Positions 21,782 to 31,506 of a DNA stretch of 64,000 nucleotides are shown here, piece after piece (position 1 is the stretch's first letter; the number at the start of each line of letters is the position of its first letter). The translations under genes and the position numbers were made by a program. Below the pieces are notes generated by a model. The model ran no database searches. It had not been told where the DNA came from and was given only the letters and a program-made list of their open reading frames with translations. Location of the stretch: positions 1,798,001-1,862,000 of the forward strand of contig OX595989.1 in assembly GCA_951394045.1 (NCBI GenBank), in the 5' to 3' direction. Source of the DNA: Nitzschia sp. DOCU1. Lineage: Eukaryota; Bacillariophyta; Bacillariophyceae; Bacillariales; Bacillariaceae.

Positions 21782-21839
21782 TTTCTCGCATCGCGATCGG
21801 ACTTGAGGCAGCAAAGCGCAAATTCGTTTAAAAAGCAAG

Positions 21840-23423
21840 ATGTCCACAGTTTCTCCAGCAGCAAGCACCCCTCCTCGCCGCCGCGGCGAAGGCAACTGGG
21901 GAGCTTCCTATTCGTACGACTATGATAACAGTCCGCCCTACGGCCATGGTGGTCCACCATCGGGTGGTCCCCCGCGTGGCCCGGGAGGGTACTACGGGAA
22001 CGGCCCGCCCCCACCTTATCACGGCCATGGCGGCCCACCTCCACCACAGAATGATTATTGGTCCTACGATCACGGGCCCCGCAGTGGCTATTGGGGACCA
22101 CCGCCTCCTTCCCCTTACGAAAACTACCCTCACCCGCCTCCTGGCGATCGTTCCATGCCTCCTCCAAGTCGAGGACCCCCCAGAGGCCCCCCTCGTCCGT
22201 CCTTGAGCCACGAAGAATCGCCTCCAACCCCGCACTTGAGAATCCCAAATTCTCCTGGAAGTTCCTACAATCGAGGCCCGCCTTTGCAGCCAAGGCATGG
22301 TGACTTTATTCCCCCTCCGCCAAAGAACAACACTGCTTCGAGCAAGGACGAAACGAATCCAAAGGAGAAGAAGAAAGGCGATCCTCTGAGCATTCTCGCG
22401 AATGTGTCTGCTGGCATGACTGGCAAGGACAAGAAAAAGCAACAGCAGCAGCAAGGGCAGCAACCTCCTCAAACGGAGGCGCGGCCTGCGGTGCCCATTC
22501 CAGCGCCAACGTCGCCCTTGCAACGTCGATCTAGGCCCAGTCCTATCACTCCGAATCAAACCTCCCCTGGAAACAAGCTAAGGTCGCAGAGACACCAGGT
22601 GACGCCCAGTGGTCCCAGTGGAGCTGGCCCTAGAACACTAGAACAACCTCCTAGCTGGGACTATGGTCCGGAATCTGGCTACGGAGAGCATCCTCCCCCT
22701 CCAGCTTATTACCCTGCAAGGCGCAGGTATCCTGGGTATGAATATCCTCCTCGCCATCCAGATGGTGGCCCGCCGGTTCTTGTGGAACGAGGCTCCTTTG
22801 ATAGCCAAGGAGGCGATCCTTACCGGGATCGCCCGCCCTACGGTCCACCACCGCCACCGCAGTATCACTACGAAGAAGGGTATGGTTACTGGGAGGGAGG
22901 CCCTCAGTCGTATCCTCCACCAAGGTACAATCATTACGAATGGGGAGGCTATGATGGCCCACCACCAGATGATGGATACTACCGGCATCCTCCTCCACCA
23001 CCACCTGCTCCCATGGCGCCCTACACCATGGTACAGCAGCCACGCCTCGAAGAGAAGACAATTCTTCGAAAGAAGTTCTCCTGGAAACATTATCCTGAGG
23101 TATGTACTGAAAGTACCGAAAGCGATCCGAGCTGACAGACTCTGACATTTTTTCTTTCTTTACCACAGCTGGAAAGATTCTTGATTTCCAACAGAGACGA
23201 ATACCTGAAGCACTCTAACATGAACTACACGGCGGAGCAGAAACAGTACAACAATTGGCTAACAGAACGTCTCTTGGAATTGGCTGGACAGCACAATTAC
23301 ATCTTTGATCCCGAAGACTTCAACTTTGTGGCGATTCGGGATCGCATCCGATGTTACTACAAGAGCTATGTGCAAACAGCGCGAAAGCGGGGGCTGAAAC
23401 TGCCTGAAAAGAAAAAGGAGTAA
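21840..23423 (+). CDS. Pro/Gly/Tyr-rich protein with conserved C-terminal helical domain
   Basis: Two exons, 21840-23099 and 23169-23423 (69-bp intron, phase 0), give 504 residues. Residues 1-400 are low-complexity, dominated by Pro, Gly, Tyr and His (repeats of the type GGPPSGGPPRGPGG), with a Lys/Gln patch near 200. The last 100 residues differ sharply: LRKKFSWKHYPE is joined across the intron to LERFLISNRDEYLKHS, then NYTAEQKQYNNWLTERLLEL and FDPEDFNFVAIRDRIRCYYK. This reads as a folded helical module that I associate with a family of diatom proteins carrying variable disordered N-termini; no function is known to me. The ATG context (CAAGATGTCC) is acceptable. The low-complexity part is typical of condensate-forming or RNA/actin-binding proteins, but that is conjecture. 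Confidence 0.78.
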
Positions 23424-24110
23424 TCTTCGAAGTGGGTGGGATGTTCCAGGCAGAAAGCTAAAATACAAAAGGGGTTGTGCTTTTCTTAATCTGTGTAGTA
23501 TCATCTTGGATTTGCTAGATAGCAGGCGGAAGTCACGCCACTAATTGACTCACTCTACGGCCGGACCACCCAAGCCGCAAGGAGATCTCCGACCGCGGCA
23601 GATTGAGGGGTTGAAGCGTCCTCGGCTTTGAGAGACATGTTGTCAAACATGGATGAAACATCGGGAGAGATAGCTTTAGCGCAGCAATGATATGAAGCAC
23701 CGTGTAACAATACCAGAAAGATAATGGGATCCGGTAGCCCATTACTTTTGGTCCGCTTTCTGGGAAACTAGGTAGCAATAACAAAGGGATAAGTCGGCTA
23801 GAGGCATTTTAAAGGATACCTAGTTGCTCTCTCTAGTAGACAGCGCCGTAGGATATGATACGATACTCTCTCTAGGAAGGACATCGGCGCGGTGGTGTTG
23901 CAGTAGTTTCATGATCGAATGAGTCGCACGTAGCTGGACACACGGACAGGCCGGGCTAACGCACGATTTTCAGCACGTGGAACTTGAGAACTTCTACTTC
24001 TTTGACGGCGACGATGGCGCACAAAAAATCATCGGAAGACATCATCGTCATCAATTCAAGGATCGAGCTGCTACAAAGTTTATTGATCATCTTCGTGTCA
24101 ATAGGCGGAA
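23424..24110. promoter_or_regulatory. Intergenic region
   Basis: About 690 bp between two plus-strand genes. Nothing beyond short, unsupported ORFs is seen. Confidence 0.35.
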
Positions 24111-24845
24111 ATGATGAGCATGCTATTTAGAATTCTTTTCCTGTTGATCTGCAGTTTGGCGAATGTTTCGGGTCAGGGTTTTCTACGCGAAGGATTTAGC
24201 AGCCAAATGAGCAGCGACGCCCGAAACGAGATGCGGCTGGACGATAGCGGCTCTGCAAGCGGCTTGTCACGTGAAATGTTTCTGATGAAAGAAATGGATT
24301 GGGAACTCCACCCGGCAGATTTCTCTGGCATCAAGGATGCCCGACTTCGTCGCCATGTGGAATCTTTCTTCAAGCAGCCTGTGTTGGTGAAGCTTTCACC
24401 ACGAAAGGGGAAACACGGTTTGCGGGCAATGGGTCGGGCTCCCTCTGGCAAGAAGCTCCGAGGTTTCTGGAGGCAGGCAAGTGGAACAGCAAACAAGGCC
24501 GGGGACTTTTTGGACGCCAGTTACGACGACGCCGTAAGAACGAGATTGGCTACGATGGAATTCGAGGTTCAGCTCCCCCCATTGGACAAGAAATCCAAAT
24601 CCCTTCCCTCCGTCATTTACAGCGTCGCAGTCGAACCTGGAACTATGAACGCCAAAGCGATTGTTCCGAGGGGCGCCGGACTAGTACGTATCTTACCAAA
24701 TGGGCACAGTCCTCAAAGCAAGGACGAAGCCTTGCATGTCGGGAAAGCCCACGTCAGCCTTCCTATGAGAGCTGGTATAGTGGATCCATCGTGGGCGAAA
24801 GGGAGGTCTGTGTTTAGGAAAGGTCGCCCTACTGGTCTTGTGTAG
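24111..24845 (+). CDS. Small secreted or endomembrane protein, unknown
   Basis: A single exon of 244 residues. It begins with a clear signal peptide: MMSMLFRILFLLICSLANVSG, hydrophobic core about residues 4-16 and a small-residue cleavage site near 21. The next residues, QGFLREGF, have Gln at +1 and Phe at +3, so this is a weak plastid-type motif at best; secretion or ER retention is as likely. The mature part is basic (many Lys/Arg), with a central LRRHVESFFKQPVLVKLSPR block and a later hydrophobic VIYSVAVEPGT stretch. No membrane helix, no cysteine-rich pattern and no named domain. The stop is 79 bp from that of the convergent coiled-coil gene. Confidence 0.65.
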   Translation: MMSMLFRILFLLICSLANVSGQGFLREGFSSQMSSDARNEMRLDDSGSASGLSREMFLMKEMDWELHPADFSGIKDARLRRHVESFFKQPVLVKLSPRKGKHGLRAMGRAPSGKKLRGFWRQASGTANKAGDFLDASYDDAVRTRLATMEFEVQLPPLDKKSKSLPSVIYSVAVEPGTMNAKAIVPRGAGLVRILPNGHSPQSKDEALHVGKAHVSLPMRAGIVDPSWAKGRSVFRKGRPTGLV

Positions 24846-24924
24846 AGACCGCGACGGTCATCAGAAGGCGTCGGTCCCTTGACATGGTGGAGAATTGAAT
24901 AAAGTATATTAGACTCCATTATAG

Positions 24925-27900
24925 TTATTTCTGCTCAAGGGTTGATAGCTCGTATGTGATCGTTTCAAGTTCTTTTTCCAGTTGAGCATGGATTCGTTGC
25001 AAATCGTTACGTTCCCCGGCCCACTTCTCCTTGACCTCTGAGTGTACCCTGCTCTTCGATTTAACGTGACCCGAAAGTTGTTTGTATCTTGCTCCAATTT
25101 CCATGGCCTTTTCCCGCATGCGAGAGTTCTTGGCTTGAAGCTTTTCAACTAACTTTCCCTGGCGCTCGTAGCTATGTTCCCATTCTTCACATTTGATTGT
25201 AAGCTTTTTGACGTATTCCCTCAATTTTGAACATTTGGACTCCAAAGTGTCAATCGTAGATCGAAGTTCCTCCTCCAACTTCTGCTTTGCAGAAAGTTCC
25301 TGCGAAAGCTCCTTCTCAGTTTGTGACGCACGCTTTCTTTCGGAGGAAAGATCATGTTGAACTTTGAGCAGATCATCACGTACTGAATCAGTTTCTTCTT
25401 GGGCCGATCGAGCTTTGACAAGCAAATCTGATTCTTGCTTTTGCAGTTTAGAGAGGGCATTGGACATTTCGCGTATTTGATTCGCAGAACGCTCCATTTC
25501 CAATTCAGCCTGTCGAACAAGTTCAAAGAGTTTCTCATTCTGAGTCTTTCCATCTTCCACCTGCTTCTGATATTCTGTGCCCAAGTCTGTGGCACGCTTG
25601 AAGTCGCCCTGTAGGCGCAAGATGTCTTTCCGGAGAACACTGATTTCCTCGTCCCGTCCGTTGACATCATTGAGAATAGAGGACACAAATGGAACAATCT
25701 GACCCAAAAGGGACCAATCAACGTTTTTTCTGGAATGAGGCTGGTCTTGAGGTCTTGAGAATGAAACTATTTCTGACCTTTCGAAAAGATCAACGATATC
25801 ATGGTAGAAGCTGGAGAAACGCTGCAGATTCCGCTGCGACTCTTCGTGTTGTAAATGGAGCGTCTCGATAACAGCATGCATCGCTTGCACTTGTTCTTGA
25901 GATTTTCCTATTTCTTTGCCGTAGTTCTCCTTCAGCGATTGCACTTCGTTCTCGCTTTTTCCGAGCTGAAGTTTCAACTCTGCACGTTCTTTGCGCATGT
26001 CCTCCTGTACGCATCGTGACTCTAAGAGCATGTCTTCGGCCTCCGAAGCACGACCCTCGACTTCTTCCAAGCGTCGTTTTAGATAGGTGAGGTCCTTTTC
26101 CCTATCTTCAATTGAGACATGCGCAGCTTGAAGCTGCTCTTGGGCTTCCTTGACTTCAAGACTCAAGCTTGACAGTCTGTCTTCCGCAGCTGCTTTGTCA
26201 GACTCGCTTTTCTTGAGAAGAGCTTCGAGCGAAAGCTTCTCGTCCTCAAGACGGTCACAACGGCGCTGTATTTCACTGCGAATGTGCTCCGCCTGCTCCT
26301 TCTTGTCCAGAACGTCCTCAATGTCGCTGTGAAGTTGCTGGATTTGTGACTTGGCTTCATCCAAGGCATCTTCCACGAGTTTCTTCTCCTCTTCCTTTTG
26401 AGAACATTCCAAAACTAGCCGTCGATTCTCCGTCTCAAGCTGGGCAAACGCAATTTTCTCGCTCCTAAGTTCTTCTTTCAGAGCGACAGAGCGACTACGT
26501 ACACGTTGACATTCACGAATCGCCGCCTCTAAAGGCTTCTTCCAAGTCTCGTATTCCCAACCGCCCGATTTTTCCGATGTGGCAGTTCTCAATATGGATT
26601 CAAGGGTGGAATCGTCGGACAAAAGGAAATCATCCCAATCAGACGACATGTCATCAGATGGGTCATTCTGCCGGCTCGGACTTCCCCTTGCCTCCTCCAT
26701 TCGAGAGTAGACATCATCGTCATCGACAACATCGCCGTCGTCGGTTTGCCACACAGAGCCTTGTCGGCGAATAGGACCAGCTGGCGATGTAGGTGCCTCC
26801 GCAGTGGAAATCGATTCCTCCTCAAACATCAGAGAAGAACGGAGGAAGGCGACTGTCTGAGTCAAATTCTCGAGTCTGCTGCAATTGTTTTCTACGACCA
26901 GGTCAACCTTGGCATTGAGAATGGCAAAGTTTCGCCTCATTTTCTGCACAAAAATTGCAACAACGTTGGCAACTTCAGACTCATGCCTGGCAGATGAGTT
27001 GTGAGTCAAAAAGTACTGCTCTTTCGACAAAAGTAGTTCCATGTCTTCCTTGAAAGACATGAGACAAGACTTCACGTTCAATATTTCTTGTTCCGCGTTC
27101 ATAACGTGAATGCCCAAGGCCCTTGGGCTATTGATCCCGCTCTCACCATCCGAACTCGGTGCTGTCAACGACTGAGAGGCTTTTTCCAACTTGTCCTCAA
27201 GCATTCGGATCTTGCAAAGATGACCTTTTGTCTCCTTTCTCCAGCGACTGTCGTTGCAGGCAAAATTCTTCTTCTCCTGCTCCAAGGCCTGACGCGTTTG
27301 GTCAAGCTGTTCTTGAACCCTGCCAAGCTGTCGTCCCAAAAAATCGTTTTCCTCCTGAGCCCGTGACAAATCTAAAGCAAGGTTTGCATCAGGGACATCG
27401 GTGTCCTTTTTTGCATGTTGCCTTTCGAGCTCCAAATCAAGTTTATCATTGCGGGATTGAGCAGCTTTCAGTTGTGCCGCAAGTGCCTGAGATTCCTCGG
27501 TCATTTTTTTCTGCTCTTTCAGCAAACGAACTTGCGCTTGCAGCGCTTTAGCAAGGCATTGGGAGGTGAATGATTTGTCGGGCAAGTCGGGGCTTTCATC
27601 GGCGACTTTGTCTAGACTGGTATCAATGTCGGATAAAAGTGTCGTAGCCACGGAAACATAGGGATCAGCTGATTCTCTAGGCATCCCGGCTAGTTCTGCC
27701 TTCAGATCGCCCATAGCTTGTCGAAGAATTCCGTCTTCGTCGACAAATGTCTGGGCAAAACCGATGGACGAGAAAGAAAATTTCATCGCTTCCTCATTCC
27801 GAGAGGCCGAGTCCGACTTGATCACCTGTTCGTAGTCACGACGGAGATCCTTGTTCTCGACTTCCAAAGTTGCAACTTGCTTCTGAAGAATTTCTTTCTG

Positions 27901-29362
27901 GGCCTCCAATGCCGATACTTTCGCAGACAATTCAACACAGGTAGAATCTGCAAAGCGCACTTCTTTGACTAAGGTCTGATTGCGGTCCAAGAGTGTCTTG
28001 AGCGGGTTCTCTTGAAGGATAGTGCCCCTAGGTGTTGCGGCGGATGCACGAAGAGCTTGCTCTAGTTCAACAACCCGTTCTTGTAGTTTCAGCTGCATCT
28101 GATTGGTGTTATCCTTTTGCTCCTTTAAATTTTGTTCCAGCTGTACAATCTTTTCCAAATGAGCAAAGTCAGATCGATTGTTCATGAATGGAGTGATATC
28201 GGTCAGAGGCATATGACTGAACGGCCCTTGAAGCAACTCTTCAACTCTTGAGCTGTTCACAATCTCCGACAAAGCCATGGCAGAGTCGGTAGAACCCTGA
28301 AATGACACCTTGGAGAGCTGTGTCCTGCTAGCGTCGTCCACCGGTACAATTGCCTGGTGAGAGCTTTGGTCGTTATTCTCGTCGACAGATTCTTCCACGC
28401 TCTCCGTTTCTGAGGGAACTGTGTGAAACGAAGGAAGAGTGCTACTGTTGGCTGCTCCCTCGGACATAATAAGTGACTCCTGTAGCAACGACATTGGTGG
28501 CGATTCAGCGTCACCACGTCTCTTTGCTTCATTCCAATGCTCCTTGAGGCGAGCAGGCGTGTGACGAGGATCAACCTTCGAGCCGTCTGGTTTCCAAAGA
28601 ACAACCAATGACGATTCCGATTCCACGTCGGAGTTTCTTACATCCTTGTTCTTGTTCATGAAGGATGAGCGGGCGCCCTTAGTGTGATCCACATTTTCAG
28701 TCGTCGCGATAACTTGCTGAGTTGCTCGCGTGATAGTGGATGGAGTGGCTTGCGAAGCATCGTCTTTGGACTCAGGTGACAATTGAAGAGATTCTTGCTC
28801 AGGCGCGAAGGACTTGTCCCAGGCGAACGAGGAATCCCTGATAAGAGGATACTCTGCTGAGCCGTCAGCGACAATTAAATGCCCACGAGGACTAGATCCA
28901 ATCTGGTAGTGCTCCATCATGGCCCATGCCGACGCATTTGCCAGGTCGTCGCTGTCGGCATCGAGGGGCACCAGGTTTGCAAACGGACTGTAATCGCGAG
29001 GAGTACGGCTAGGAGAAGCTTCTTCTGCCTCTTCGCTCATCGAAATAGCGATGGTCAGTTGTGGACGTGCTGCGTTCGATGGGCTCTGATCTTCCTCTTT
29101 GTTGGATGACTCATCATCGTCATCGTCGCCCTTGGCGTTTTTCGCTCCAAACCTTTGCTTCTGTTCCTTCATACGCCGCCGTAACTGCTGGGCATTGAAT
29201 CGCTTGGCATCAACCAGCCACTTGCTTTTCGGCTCGCCCCCCTGGCAGTTAGAAATCATATTATGAGTGACGAAATGATTTGCAACTACAACAAGGAAGG
29301 TATTGAGCCTTTGTACTGGTACTCACAACTGATGATGAATCGCCTCGCTGAGTAACTTCCAT
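24925..29362 (-). CDS. Giant coiled-coil protein
   Basis: A 12-codon first exon (29362-29327) and one long exon (29241-24925) separated by an 85-bp intron; the joined N-terminus reads MEVTQRGDSSSVGGEPKSKW and the product is 1450 residues. The first 350 residues are polar and probably disordered. From about residue 370 almost the whole chain shows heptad-like Leu/Glu/Lys/Gln patterns (coiled coil), broken by an acidic segment near 870-920 (GDVVDDDDVYSRMEE). No motor, kinase, GRIP or other end domain is recognised, so it could be a golgin-like tether, centrosomal or cytoskeletal scaffold. The exon 1 ATG is preferred over the internal ATG at 29259, which lies inside the intron. Confidence 0.8.
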
Positions 29363-29765
29363 TTTCGATATCTCGTAGCAACGAAACTAGAGACAAGTAG
29401 TATCATATGATACATCAAATTGACAACAACGGTGCCGTTGTTCGTGCTGGTTAGCGGCTGGCGAGGTGCAAGCAATGCTGTCTTGTCGCGCGGTGATGAG
29501 AGGCTTTGAGCCAACTGAAAAAAATTCAAAAAATTCTTTGAAAATGGCGCGGGTGATATTGGGGAAATTTCACATCCCCCTCTTTTATCCTCCTTTTCCG
29601 GGGGGTTTTCGGTGATTTTGCGCAGAGGTGTCATGTCACTTGTTCCTTGTCTGGCGACCGCAGGTTGATGCTCCATTGATCGATCTGGTGTCTCATGGCG
29701 TCCATTCTGTGGAGCGGCTGCAGATATCATTGTTGTAATTGCTTTGAGGCTTGTCACGTCCTACA
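29363..29765. promoter_or_regulatory. Divergent intergenic region (coiled-coil / Rheb)
   Basis: A 403-bp shared upstream region. It holds the second copy of the 14-bp palindrome at 29400-29413, only 38 bp from the coiled-coil ATG, and a G/C-run stretch around 29570-29605. Confidence 0.4.
29400..29413. repeat. Palindrome GTATCATATGATAC (copy 2)
   Basis: Identical to the palindrome at 21142-21155. Its position, 38 bp before the coiled-coil ATG, would put it at or near that gene's transcription start. Confidence 0.5.
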
Positions 29766-30341
29766 ATGGCGAACAACAAGAACCCTACGCTGGTAAACCG
29801 GAAAGTTGCGGTACTCGGTGCTCGGGCCGTTGGCAAGTCTTCCTTGACCCACTCCTTTGTGACCGGCAGCTTCTCCGAAGCATACGATCCAACAATAGAG
29901 AGTACGCATCACAAGACGATCCGATTCCGCAAGGTCCATTTCGCTACGGACATTGTGGATACAGCGGGCATGGACGAGTTTTCGAGGCTGTCGCGAAATG
30001 CCTCGCTTGGCGTTCATGGATACATTCTCGTTTTCTCCATTGCCTCGCGCCAGTCCTTCGACACGATCGATCAGGTCAATGACGCTCTCTTGAATACTCT
30101 GGGAGATGCGCCGGACGTCCCCCGCGTGTTAGTGGGGAGTATGAAAGATTTGAGTGATAGCCGCCAGGTTAGCCAGGTTGATGCTCAGTCCTTGGCGGAC
30201 TCCTGGGGCGTTCCTTACATGGAATGCTCCAGCAAGACCGGAGAGAACGTGGCCGATGTCTTCCATATGCTACTCAAGGAGATAGAAAAGGACGATGGTC
30301 TTCTGGCGGAAAATGGTGATGGCGGGTGCCTGATTCTTTAG
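29766..30341 (+). CDS. RHEB: Rheb-like small GTPase
   Basis: A single exon of 191 residues from the ATG at 29766; the frame extends upstream only to a TTG. G1 is GARAVGKS (18-25), with the Arg that marks Rheb where Ras has Gly12. The switch I segment SEAYDPTIESTHHK (37-50) closely matches Rheb. G3 is DTAGM (65-69), G4 is SMKD (125-128), G5 is SSK (155-157), and the C-terminus is a CaaX box, CLIL, for prenylation. Rheb activates TORC1 on endomembranes. Two positions are unusual: the catalytic-Gln position is Met, and the guanine-specificity Asn of NKxD is Ser. Rheb has low intrinsic GTPase activity anyway, but the G4 change could weaken nucleotide binding. Rheb over Ras or Rap rests on G1 and switch I. 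Confidence 0.88.
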   Translation: MANNKNPTLVNRKVAVLGARAVGKSSLTHSFVTGSFSEAYDPTIESTHHKTIRFRKVHFATDIVDTAGMDEFSRLSRNASLGVHGYILVFSIASRQSFDTIDQVNDALLNTLGDAPDVPRVLVGSMKDLSDSRQVSQVDAQSLADSWGVPYMECSSKTGENVADVFHMLLKEIEKDDGLLAENGDGGCLIL

Positions 30342-31506
30342 CGAGCTCGCCTGGTTGTCAATGCTCGAGTCTCATACCGCCTTTTTGTCTTTCGTGCCTT
30401 GAAACTACCTTCGAGAACTGTTTGCAATACAATTTTGGACGCTAATCTTGAGAATATGTGCTCCCATTTCAGATCGAATTGTGGAGAGTGGCATTGTGGA
30501 ATTCTTCACGATGTCTTTACTCTGCCGACTCATCCTCGGCAGTTGTTGTTCGCATCCGTGGCCTACCGGCCGCGTTTTCCTACTGCTGAATCCGTTCGGT
30601 ATTGCATGGGGAAACCCCGCGAACTGGCATTGCTTGCCAACAATTTTGAACTTATCTATAACTTGCATTCTTTTGTGCATCGAGAGGAATTCTTCAGTAA
30701 CCAATAGTCCCTCCAATGAGACATTGTTGAGAACTTTCGCTCTCTGCGTGCCGGTGAGACACTTGACTAGAATTATGTTGCGTGCTGGTAGGGAGGAAAT
30801 CAGCTGCTTTTTCATAGGTGAACGGCGTTCAAAACACTCCTCGCAACAACGGGCTCGTTATGGACATTATAATAGTGGTGGCATATCTTATGCAGACATC
30901 CCTCAAGGAAACCACCAACCTTCTTCCTCCTGAAGCAAGTTAGCACTGCCAAACAGCGTAGTACGTCGCCATGCAAAGACTCATAAGACGACAACTCCGC
31001 GCAACTATACTACATGGCTCGTGCTTTGTTTCAATTTGAAAAGAGGACTGCCGTTTAAGAATTCGGTGGTACTGCTCTTGCGTTCTTAATTTGCTTTGCT
31101 CTTAATGTGGTGGTATGTGCCGTAGTAGGCTTTACTAGCTATTACTAGATACATAGCACAGTTCCCAGCACTCTACAGTCAACGGCTGGAAGAATGCGGA
31201 AAGCAAAGGTTGTTCTGGTACGTTGTTGTTGGTAGCAGGGTATGATCAGTTCGACTGCTAGAAATTTCGCTTTTCAAGCTCAAGCTCGTCTCGGAGCAAG
31301 CCGCAGAAGCCGATCTCCTCAATCTTGCCGCCGACGCAATTTCCGCCACCCATTTTGACTCTTGGACGACTGAAGAAGAATGAAATCATTTTCGTCGACG
31401 AGCACCTGGATCCTTGCCGACCAATGATCATTAAAGTTTCCTTTCTAAAACGTTCGCGAAATACTTGATCCTGTGAAAGTCACACTCGGTTGGGCACTTT
31501 CGAGCC
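30342..31506. promoter_or_regulatory. Intergenic region with weak coding candidates
   Basis: About 1.17 kb. Two overlapping ORFs on opposite strands (161 codons plus, 30448-30933; 136 codons minus, 30405-30815) cannot both be real, and neither has recognisable features. A possible two-exon microgene at 31194-31383 is listed separately. Confidence 0.35.
31194..31383 (+). CDS. Candidate two-exon small protein or uORF (42 aa)
   Basis: ATG at 31194, eight codons to a GTACGT donor at 31218, a 61-bp intron, an AG acceptor at 31277-31278, then 34 codons and a stop at 31383. The product would be MRKAKVVL followed by LKLVSEQAAEADLLNLAADA and an acidic end: amphipathic, Leu/Ala/Glu-rich and more protein-like than random. 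It ends 123 bp before the TTC27 ATG, so it may instead be an upstream ORF in that gene's leader, or chance. No homolog is recognised. Confidence 0.22.

Larger units (their letters stand above)
20443..21839. promoter_or_regulatory. Long intergenic region upstream of the Pro-rich gene
   Basis: About 1.4 kb between two plus-strand genes. It contains a 14-bp palindrome at 21142-21155, a TGACGTCA palindrome at 21416-21423 and an (ATTG)4 run at 21766-21781 in the likely 5' UTR. Short ORFs on the minus strand have no protein-like features. Confidence 0.4.

Noticed and set aside
22058..23166. Long ORFs on the other five frames over the Pro/Gly-rich gene
   Set aside because: Low-complexity GC-rich codons keep all frames open; only the frame ending in the helical domain splices sensibly.
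30405..30933. Opposed ORFs of 136 (minus) and 161 (plus) codons
   Set aside because: Overlapping on opposite strands with no motif or conserved pattern; the Cys/Trp/Ser-rich content of the plus ORF looks random.
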